A stretch of DNA of 17,873 nt from Flavobacterium psychrophilum. GTDB taxonomy: Bacteria > Bacteroidota > Bacteroidia > Flavobacteriales > Flavobacteriaceae. A program made the translations under genes and the position numbers. Below are positions 6,966 to 13,279 of the stretch, piece after piece (positions within the stretch are counted from its first letter, which is position 1; each line of letters opens with the position of its first letter). The stretch is taken from the NCBI GenBank assembly GCA_945878515.1, contig CAMCTL010000060.1, positions 1 to 17,873 on the forward strand, written 5' to 3'. Below the pieces are notes generated by a model, which searched no databases, had not been told where the DNA came from, and was given only the letters and a program-made list of their open reading frames with translations.

Positions 6966-8621
6966 ATGAAAAGTACTTATTTACTTTTCCTATTTTTTAT
7001 TAGTTTAATAGAAATAGCTCAGGCGCAGACCACAAGCCCACTTGAGAATGTTGTGATTACTGCTAATAAGAGTAAAACAAAGGTTTATTCAGACGAAAAT
7101 GGGAAATTAAATATTAATGTATCCCCTAAGAATGTAGTTAAATTTAAGACAAATAGATTGGTTCGTTATAGTGATTTTGGCGCTAAAGGAGATGGGATAA
7201 CCGATGATATTGATGCCATTGCTGCAACCCATGCTTTTGCAAATCAACACCATCTTATGGTTCAGGCAGATAAAGGAGCTACATATTATATTAGTGGAAA
7301 AGACCGCACCGCAATTATTGAAACCGACACCGATTTCGGAACGGCCAACTTTATTATTAACGATACAAATGTTCAAAATATCAGGTCATCTGTTTTTATC
7401 GTTAGTTCCGCTTTGAAAAAATTCAAACCTAATGGGGTCAGTTCTCTCAAAAAAAATCAGGAAAATATCAATGTGTCTTTTCCCGGAAGCTGCATTGTAA
7501 CTATCACAAATTCCAATATAAAGCAATACATACGCTTTGGGAATAACCAAGATAAAGGGAATTCACAAATAGATATGTTTATTGTTGATAAGAATGGCAA
7601 AGTAGATATAAATACTCCAATTCTCTGGGAATTCGATCAATATACGGATATAGAAGCTCTTCCAATTGATGAGAATACCCTAACAATTACTGGTGGACAT
7701 TTTACCACCATTGCCAATAAAGCAGAATCTAAGTACACTTATTACAATCGAAACATTATGATTAAACGTTCCAATGTTATTGTGGATGGGTTGAAACACG
7801 ATATCACTGGCGAGGGCGAACACGGGGCTCCTTATGGCGGCTTTCTTAGAATTATCGATTGTGCTAATGTAACGGTTAAAAATACCATCCTGACTGGACA
7901 TAAAACTTATCAAACTATTGGCAATGCAGGAGTCACAGTCAGTATGGGCTCTTATGACATTCAGACAACTCGTGTTCTTAATGTCTCATTTGTCAACTGT
8001 AAGCAAACAAATGACATCAAAGACAGAACCTACTGGGGTATTATGGCATCCAATTACAGTAAAAATCTTTCATACGATAATTGCAGTTTGTCCCGATTTG
8101 ATGCTCACTCGGGTGTTGCCAATGCCTCCATTCGCAATTCAACTCTGGGTCATGGGGGAATTAATGCAATTGGTTTCGGAACCTTAACTCTAGAGAATTC
8201 TACTATTTATAGCAAAAATTTTATTAACCTTCGTCAAGACTACGGCAGTACATGGCAGGGAGAATTTGTTATCCGTAACTGCACTTTTGTACCCGATAGA
8301 AGTAAAGAAGAAACCAGCGTTATTCTATTCAATGGATTTAATTCTGGTCAACATGATTTTGGTTATCCCTGTTATATGCCAGAACGAATCACAATTGAAA
8401 ATCTTTATATAAACGACATTAGTTATCAAGATGGTTATAAAGGGCTTGTCCTATTTGAGAATTTCAACCCAAAAATTATTGACGACTCCTATTTGGAGAA
8501 ATTCCCCTATAGTAAAACCAAAGAGGTCATCCTAAAAAATGTGAAATCTTCTAGTGGCAAGACTTTAAGAATTAGTGATAATACCTTTATGTTCAAGAAT
8601 GTAAAATTGATCAATAATTGA
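6966..8621 (+). CDS. Exported right-handed beta-helix protein of the pectate-lyase-3-like superfamily
   Basis: From the ATG at 6966 the protein has 551 aa. I prefer this start because it gives a standard signal peptide (MKSTYLLFLFFISLIEIAQA, then QT). An in-frame ATG at 6918 would add 16 residues and bury it. Residues 68-80 read YSDFGAKGDGITD, the opening motif of the Pectate_lyase_3 / GH28-like beta-helix superfamily, followed by TDDIDAIAA. The rest shows beta-helix rungs of the type VTVKNTIL, LSYDNCSLS, ASIRNSTLG, LTLENSTIY and FVIRNCTFV up to about residue 470. Candidate functional residues are D379 and H381 in SRFDAHSG and the GHGGINAIG turn after them. I do not see the paired-aspartate signature of GH28. 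Such proteins act on or bind polysaccharides, but this type has no activity I can name. It ends 17 bp before the GH30 gene, so the two are very likely cotranscribed. Confidence 0.8.
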   Translation: MKSTYLLFLFFISLIEIAQAQTTSPLENVVITANKSKTKVYSDENGKLNINVSPKNVVKFKTNRLVRYSDFGAKGDGITDDIDAIAATHAFANQHHLMVQADKGATYYISGKDRTAIIETDTDFGTANFIINDTNVQNIRSSVFIVSSALKKFKPNGVSSLKKNQENINVSFPGSCIVTITNSNIKQYIRFGNNQDKGNSQIDMFIVDKNGKVDINTPILWEFDQYTDIEALPIDENTLTITGGHFTTIANKAESKYTYYNRNIMIKRSNVIVDGLKHDITGEGEHGAPYGGFLRIIDCANVTVKNTILTGHKTYQTIGNAGVTVSMGSYDIQTTRVLNVSFVNCKQTNDIKDRTYWGIMASNYSKNLSYDNCSLSRFDAHSGVANASIRNSTLGHGGINAIGFGTLTLENSTIYSKNFINLRQDYGSTWQGEFVIRNCTFVPDRSKEETSVILFNGFNSGQHDFGYPCYMPERITIENLYINDISYQDGYKGLVLFENFNPKIIDDSYLEKFPYSKTKEVILKNVKSSSGKTLRISDNTFMFKNVKLINN

Positions 8622-8638
8622 AACTATAAAAATTGAAA

Positions 8639-10027
8639 ATGAAATTTATTATATGTTTAGTTTGTAGTCTAATCTGTCTATTTGTAGTTAATGCCCAAAG
8701 CAGTAGCAAAATTCAAGTGTTTTATGCCTCATTGGATAGTACTTCTGCCAATCCTGTGAAAGAATACTTTAATAAGATGGACACCATAAAAGGAAAAAGG
8801 GTAGAAATTGAGGTTTTACCCCATTTTACATTTCAAACCTTAGAGGGAATTGGTGGAGCTTTTAATGAAATTGGTGGTGAAGCCTTGTTAAGTCTAGATG
8901 AAAAACAGCAAATAGAATTGATGAAGAATTTATTTGCTTCTGAAAACGCAGGTTTCTCCTTTTGTCGCACTGCCATTGGCGCCAGTGATTTTGGCTTAGA
9001 TGCTTATAGTTATAGTGAGGTTGCAAATGATTATGAAATGAAAAATTTTTCTGTTGCAAGGGACCAAAAGTTCGTTATTCCCTATATCAAACAGGCACTA
9101 AATGCAAATCCGGCATTGAAAATTTTTGCTTCCCCTTGGAGTCCGCCAGCTTGGATGAAAAAGAACGGGCAAATGATTGGTGTTGATTATGAAGGCAGTA
9201 GACTAAAAGAAGAAGTAAAAGTGTATCAGGCTTATGCTAAATATTTTTCAAAATACATACAAGATTACAAATCAAACGGGATTAACATCAGTAGAATTTG
9301 TGTACAAAATGAAACTGATATCACTACAAATTATCCCAATTGTATAATGCCTCCAGAACAACTATTAGACCTTGCTAACCAATATATTAGACCAGAATTT
9401 AAGAAAGAAAAAGTAAATGCAGAAATTTATGCAGGTACTTTTAGAATTGCGGGTGATTTACAAATGCATAAATATCTATTATTGAAAAAAGCCAATACAT
9501 TAGATGGAATTGGAGTTCAATACACCGATTCAAAACAATTGCTAGATGTTCAGGTAAAATATCCTGGATATAAATTTATGCATACTGAGGGAAAATGTTT
9601 TAACGGAAAAAACAGTGTTGAACAAGCACAAAGCAGATTGGAAGAAATTAGTGGGTATATAAATGCAAACTGCACCAATTATTGTTACTGGAATATAATA
9701 TTAAACGAAACCACCGAGAGCGGTTGGAAATGGAAACAAAATTCATTAATTAGTATTGATAGAAGTACAAAAAAGATACAATACAATCCCGATTATAATG
9801 TAATGTGTCTCGTCAGTAAATATTTAAAACCGGGCGATCTGCGCATCGCTTCAACAGGAGGGAGTAAAGCAATTATTTCTGTAATAGATAAACAAGGAAG
9901 AATAAAGCTTATTATACAAAATGAATTGGATAAAGTTGGGGTTTGCACGATAAAATTAAATAAGGAAAAACTAAAAGTAACTTTACCCCCAAGAGCTATT
10001 GCGGCGGTTATTATAAACAAAAATTAA
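8639..10027 (+). CDS. GH30 family glycosidase (paralogue A)
   Basis: From the ATG at 8639 (a TTG six bases earlier is less likely) the protein has 462 aa. Residues 1-20 are a signal peptide (MKFIICLVCSLICLFVVNAQ). GH30 landmarks are in order: LEGIGGAFNEIGGEAL (about 68-83), CRTAIGASDF (109-118), DYEMKNFSVARD (131-142), ASPWSPPAWMKK (164-175), QNETD (223-227) and MHTEGKC (314-320). E225 should be the acid/base and E317 the nucleophile of this retaining (beta/alpha)8 barrel; the C-terminal 70 residues form the side beta-sandwich typical of the family. GH30 contains beta-glucosidases, beta-1,6-glucanases, beta-xylosidases, beta-fucosidases and xylanases, so the substrate is open; a xylose-containing glycan fits the neighbourhood. 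Unusually, the acid/base Glu is followed by Thr, where Pro is normal and where the second GH30 in this window has Pro. It follows the beta-helix gene at 17 bp. Confidence 0.9.
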   Translation: MKFIICLVCSLICLFVVNAQSSSKIQVFYASLDSTSANPVKEYFNKMDTIKGKRVEIEVLPHFTFQTLEGIGGAFNEIGGEALLSLDEKQQIELMKNLFASENAGFSFCRTAIGASDFGLDAYSYSEVANDYEMKNFSVARDQKFVIPYIKQALNANPALKIFASPWSPPAWMKKNGQMIGVDYEGSRLKEEVKVYQAYAKYFSKYIQDYKSNGINISRICVQNETDITTNYPNCIMPPEQLLDLANQYIRPEFKKEKVNAEIYAGTFRIAGDLQMHKYLLLKKANTLDGIGVQYTDSKQLLDVQVKYPGYKFMHTEGKCFNGKNSVEQAQSRLEEISGYINANCTNYCYWNIILNETTESGWKWKQNSLISIDRSTKKIQYNPDYNVMCLVSKYLKPGDLRIASTGGSKAIISVIDKQGRIKLIIQNELDKVGVCTIKLNKEKLKVTLPPRAIAAVIINKN

Positions 10028-10028
10028 T

Positions 10029-10080
10029 GGGAATCGACGTGAAATAAATTAATTTACAAGAGATAATCCTTGCTAATTGG
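10029..10080 (+). repeat. Copy 1 of a diverged repeat of about 53 bp bracketing the GH43 gene
   Basis: Two bases after the GH30 stop, this 52-bp segment aligns with 11786-11838 at about 42 of 53 columns with one gap. The best part, 10045-10080, matches 30 of 36 positions without gaps and ends in the shared TTGCTAATTGG. In the second copy the left part is the last codons and stop of the GH43 gene, so copy 1 looks like the decayed tail of another such gene. Confidence 0.6.
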
Positions 10081-10081
10081 T

Positions 10082-10097
10082 ATTTGCTTGCGCAAAT
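10082..10097 (+). terminator. Possible weak terminator after the first GH30 gene
   Basis: ATTTGC (10082-10087) pairs with GCAAAT (10092-10097) around a TTGC loop, followed by TCGTTTTATT. The stem is short and the T-run interrupted, so termination would be partial at best. It would fit the 242-bp gap before the GH43 gene, which suggests a break or a step down in transcription. Confidence 0.35.
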
Positions 10098-10269
10098 TCG
10101 TTTTATTGATGATTTCATAGTATTAATTATTAGGTTAATAAATATTATTTTCAGCAGTAGCGGTGAGATTGATGCTTTTAATTAATTATAGTGATTACTA
10201 CTATTTGGAAGCATTGAAAAAGAAATAAAGAGGCTTTAGGTAAAAAATAAAAGCTAATAAATAAACATT

Positions 10270-11805
10270 ATGAAACAGATTCTTAAACTGCTTTTTCTCT
10301 TACTTTCTATTGGCATTGGCCAAGCACAAAATCCTTTTTTGCCACCTTATGCCTTTATACCAGATGGTGAACCACATGTGTTTAATGTAAATGGTGAAGA
10401 ACGCCTTTTTATTTATGGATCTAGAGATGACAGAGTTACAGCTTATTGTGGCGAAGGGCATGACTTATGGTCTGCACCAGTTAATGACCTTACAAAATGG
10501 ACTAACCATGGTGAGATTTTTAATATAAAACAGGTGCAGGACTTTGGCTATGGCAAAGTAAAAAACCAACATTTTGGAGCTCCAGATTGTGTATACAATC
10601 CAGTTACAAAAAAGTATTATTTCTACACCTTTTTAGGTGCTTCCTATAAATTTGACGGTATTCAAGGTCCAAAGAAAGATAGTGTTAATTTTTCGGAAAC
10701 CTTCGGAGATTTCGGACCCAAATGTGTTATGGCACAAAGCGATTACCCTTTGGGGCCATTTACTAGCCCTGTTATGTGCGATTGGGAAGTAGACAACGCA
10801 GCAGGCACATTCGATCCTTCTGTAATAGTAGTCAACCAACCTGACGGAACTATAAGAGTGTGGGCTTTTTGGGGCATGAGAAGAGGAGACCGTTGGGCAG
10901 AAATAGATCCAATTGATATGCATACGGTAATTAATTCTTTTACTCGCAAACCAGATAGAAAATCAACTTATAAAACACTTAATAACCCCACTGTCAACAA
11001 TAATGCAACTTTATTTGAGGCCTCATCCATAAAGCAGGTGGCTAATAACAAGTTTGTTTTTATTTTTTCGCCCAACGGAAAAATAAATGCATTGTCTTAT
11101 TGCCATAGCAATTCGCCAGAAGGTCCGTGGATGTATGGTGGGGTAATTGTTAATAACAGTAAGTATTGGAGTGGTGGTAATAATCATGGAAGCATCGTAA
11201 AAGTAAAGGACCAGTGGTATGTGGTGTATCATAGACAGTCACCTAACTCCTTCAACCGTCAGGCTATGATTGAACCCATTGATTTAAAAATAGAAGGGGA
11301 TAAAGTAGTAATACCCGAAGTGGAAATGACGTCTCAAGGTGTTTTTAAAGATGGTTTGCCATTCTCAAAAAGGCATTATGCAGGGATTGTGTGCCATGTC
11401 GAGGGGAAAGCATTTGTTGATGGTAAACGAAGGGTAAAAGATGGATACAATCCAGTAGTCGTTGATTCAGCGGGTGCTACATTAGGCTACAAGTATTTCA
11501 ACTTTGGAAAAGTGAAATTAAAGAATTTGACTTTTATTCTCAATGCTCAAGCATCAAACAAGTTCAATATAAAAATTGAAGTGATGCCTAACGGCGAGTC
11601 GAAGAGGATATTGATTGCCGAACAAGAGCTGATGCCTTCAAGCAAAGGAAAGGATATTTTTGAAGACTATAAACTTTCAGTTAAAGATGTAAATAAGAGG
11701 TCTGAGCTTAAAAATTTGGGAGGATTATCTGGAAGCATGGCGGTTTTCATAAATATCAAGCCATTTGGTTCAAAGGTGGAGATTCGGGAATTGGAGATGA
11801 AATAA
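10270..11805 (+). CDS. GH43 family glycosidase, probable alpha-L-arabinofuranosidase or beta-xylosidase
   Basis: A protein of 511 aa with a signal peptide at 1-20 (MKQILKLLFLLLSIGIGQAQ). Residues about 25-345 form the five-bladed beta-propeller of GH43. The three acids expected in this inverting family are visible: D32 in PDGEPHVF (base), D182 in GTFDPSVIV (pKa modulator) and E250 in ATLFEASSI (acid). Further propeller landmarks are IYGSRDD (48-54), HFGAPDCVYN (101-110), YYFYT, SPEGPW and YVVYHRQS. Residues about 380-511 look like a beta-sandwich module (YKYFNFG near the start, VFINIKPFGSKVEIRELEM at the end), perhaps carbohydrate-binding. GH43 enzymes mainly remove alpha-L-arabinofuranose or beta-D-xylose; I cannot choose. 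The gene sits alone between two copies of a diverged repeat and is followed by a terminator. Its own promoter is not clear; TACTATTTG at 10199-10207 is one base too long for the TAnnTTTG box. Confidence 0.88.
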   Translation: MKQILKLLFLLLSIGIGQAQNPFLPPYAFIPDGEPHVFNVNGEERLFIYGSRDDRVTAYCGEGHDLWSAPVNDLTKWTNHGEIFNIKQVQDFGYGKVKNQHFGAPDCVYNPVTKKYYFYTFLGASYKFDGIQGPKKDSVNFSETFGDFGPKCVMAQSDYPLGPFTSPVMCDWEVDNAAGTFDPSVIVVNQPDGTIRVWAFWGMRRGDRWAEIDPIDMHTVINSFTRKPDRKSTYKTLNNPTVNNNATLFEASSIKQVANNKFVFIFSPNGKINALSYCHSNSPEGPWMYGGVIVNNSKYWSGGNNHGSIVKVKDQWYVVYHRQSPNSFNRQAMIEPIDLKIEGDKVVIPEVEMTSQGVFKDGLPFSKRHYAGIVCHVEGKAFVDGKRRVKDGYNPVVVDSAGATLGYKYFNFGKVKLKNLTFILNAQASNKFNIKIEVMPNGESKRILIAEQELMPSSKGKDIFEDYKLSVKDVNKRSELKNLGGLSGSMAVFINIKPFGSKVEIRELEMK

Positions 11806-11838
11806 ACTAATTTTCAAGATATTGTCTTTGCTAATTGG
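11786..11838 (+). repeat. Copy 2 of the diverged repeat of about 53 bp, overlapping the GH43 3' end
   Basis: This copy begins inside the GH43 gene (last six codons and stop, 11788-11805) and continues 33 bp past it. It matches 10029-10080 at about 79 percent with a single gap. The distance between the copies is about 1.76 kb, i.e. the GH43 gene plus its upstream region. Confidence 0.6.
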
Positions 11839-11948
11839 ATGTGAAAGTATTTCAGAGACTCAAGAAGTTAGTAATCATGAAAAAGTTGCGAAGCAATGCT
11901 TCTTCAAACAAATTGTGTGCTCCCTTTCGGAATGGGAAGTAATAAAAA

Positions 11949-11986
11949 AAAGCTATTCAGAAATGAGTAGCTTTCCTGTTTTTTAT
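11949..11986 (+). terminator. Rho-independent terminator closing the first enzyme cluster
   Basis: AAAGCTATTC (11949-11958) pairs with GAGTAGCTTT (11965-11974) over all ten positions, one of them a G-U wobble, around an AGAAAT loop. CCTG and a T6 run (11979-11984) follow, and an A-run precedes the stem. It lies 143 bp after the GH43 stop and marks the end of that unit. Confidence 0.75.
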
Positions 11987-12179
11987 GAGTTTTTGATTTC
12001 ATTAATTCTTCAAAGCTTATAAAAGATTATTGAAATATTAAGAGTAAGAGCACGTGATATCCCAAGAGTAGCTTCAAAAAACATACAAAAAAGCACCTTT
12101 TAGAACATCTATTCAAGTAGTTCCGACACTAAACTTATTTATTTTAATGTCATAATTATCTGTAAAATCGTTTCAGTCC

Positions 12180-12203
12180 ATATCATTTGAACGAAAATGA
12201 TAT
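12180..12203 (+). promoter_or_regulatory. Perfect 9-bp inverted repeat upstream of the regulator
   Basis: ATATCATTT (12180-12188) and AAATGATAT (12195-12203) are perfect inverted copies around GAACGA, followed by a T8 run. It could be an operator of the regulator downstream, or an AT-only second terminator for readthrough from the GH43 side. The symmetry is certain; the role is not. Confidence 0.4.
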
Positions 12204-12218
12204 TTTTTTTTATCAAAT

Positions 12219-12273
12219 GTACTGTATATTAAAAATAATTATTAATTTAGCATAACAGAACAGTACAGTACAC
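12219..12273 (+). promoter_or_regulatory. Candidate autoregulatory operators of the GntR-type regulator
   Basis: TGTACTGT (12219-12226) recurs inverted as ACAGTACA at 12260-12267, and ACAGTACA occurs again, overlapping, at 12265-12272. The last copy ends 6 bp before the ATG at 12279. Repeated symmetrical words this close to a GntR-family gene are what autoregulation would look like. The TAATTTAG at 12243-12250 between the sites is a one-mismatch version of the TAnnTTTG box. Confidence 0.45.
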
Positions 12274-12278
12274 TTTTT

Positions 12279-13277
12279 ATGATTAAAAAAAATTTTGAAT
12301 TTACTATCTTACCTGAGAGTGATACCCCAAAGTACCAGCAATTGGTTAATGCAATAAATGATGCTATTGCGGAACAACTAATCCTTAAAGGCGAATTGTT
12401 ACCCTCCGTAAACTCTATTTGTAAGGAAAACAACCTTTCTAAAGACACTGTTTTCAAGGCTTATTCGATTTTAAAAAATCAAGGAATTATTGAATCTGTA
12501 CCTAATAAAGGATACTACGTTGTTGGCGAAACCAAAAAAATTCTTTTGGTTTTAGATACTTTCAAAGCTTATAAAGAGGTTTTGTACCATTCGTTTATCA
12601 ATAATTTACCAAACAATTGCATTGTAGATGTGCAGTTTCATCATTATCATTTAGATAATTTCAAAAATATTATTAATAGTAGTATCGGAAAATATTACAA
12701 ATATGTGGTAATGGACTTTAATCATGGCGAGGATAAATTGTTGTCAGTAATTTCAAATGAAAAGTTGCTATTAATTGATTGGAATATCAATACAACAGCT
12801 GCAAATAATTATGTTTTTCAAGATTTTGGACAATCATTTTATGAAGCATTGATTGGTGCTGTTGCATACTTCAGGAAATATGAATCCATTCATTTTGTTT
12901 ACCCCAATTATACCAATCATCCGATAGAAACGGTTCAGTTTTTTGAGAAATACTGCAAAGAATTCAAATTCAATTATAAAATCATTACTAATCCCAAAGA
13001 GTTCAATGTAAAAAAAAATATAGCTTATATTAGTGTAAGCGATCGAATCCTAGGGCAATTTCTAGAGCATTGTCAAGATACAAACTTAGAACTTGGAAAA
13101 GATGTTGGGTTTTTATCCTATAACGAAACTCCTATGAAAAAATTTATTTACAAAGGAATTTCTGTCATTTCAACTGATTTTAAAGCATTAGGGTTAAAAG
13201 CAGCCGAATTTATTACCAAAGGCGAAACTATGCAGCTTTATGTGCCAACCGAGTTAATACTAAGACAATCACTTTAA
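12279..13277 (+). CDS. GntR-family transcriptional regulator with LacI-type sugar-binding domain
   Basis: A protein of 332 aa with no signal peptide, hence cytoplasmic. Residues about 10-78 are a GntR-type winged helix: PKYQQLVNAINDAIAEQLI, then LLPSVNSICKENNLSKDTVF (recognition helix region) and LKNQGIIESVPNKGYYV (wing). From residue 87 (KKILLVLDTFKAY) onward the protein follows a periplasmic-binding-protein/LacI-type effector fold, with VGFLSYNETPM near 285 and a C-terminal STDFKALGLKAAEFI segment as in LacI-family proteins. This domain pairing is widespread in Bacteroidota sugar operons. The stop lies 2 bp before the GH31 start, so the regulator is the first gene of the GH31-GH30-xylulokinase unit and probably controls it together with itself. 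The effector is likely xylose or a xyloside (inference from xylulokinase). Repeated ACAGTACA words sit just upstream. Confidence 0.88.
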   Translation: MIKKNFEFTILPESDTPKYQQLVNAINDAIAEQLILKGELLPSVNSICKENNLSKDTVFKAYSILKNQGIIESVPNKGYYVVGETKKILLVLDTFKAYKEVLYHSFINNLPNNCIVDVQFHHYHLDNFKNIINSSIGKYYKYVVMDFNHGEDKLLSVISNEKLLLIDWNINTTAANNYVFQDFGQSFYEALIGAVAYFRKYESIHFVYPNYTNHPIETVQFFEKYCKEFKFNYKIITNPKEFNVKKNIAYISVSDRILGQFLEHCQDTNLELGKDVGFLSYNETPMKKFIYKGISVISTDFKALGLKAAEFITKGETMQLYVPTELILRQSL

Positions 13278-13279
13278 AT

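Larger units (their letters stand above)
11806..12278. other. Intergenic region between GH43 and regulator genes
   Basis: The 473 bp hold the tail of the repeat copy, the terminator at 11949 and the presumed operator region at 12180-12273. An open frame without an ATG runs from 11801 to 12022 and has a lipoprotein-like beginning (FKILSLLIGC); it crosses the terminator and I do not call it a gene. I see nothing definable in 12023-12170. Confidence 0.5.

Noticed and set aside
10172..10214. Inverted words ATGCTT (10172) and AAGCAT (10209) before the GH43 start as an operator
   Set aside because: Only 6 bp, 31 bp apart, in AT-rich DNA; likely by chance.
11822..12022. A 66-codon open frame starting with TTG after the GH43 gene
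   Set aside because: It runs through the strong hairpin terminator at 11949, lacks an ATG, and has no recognisable domain; kept only as a possible gene remnant.
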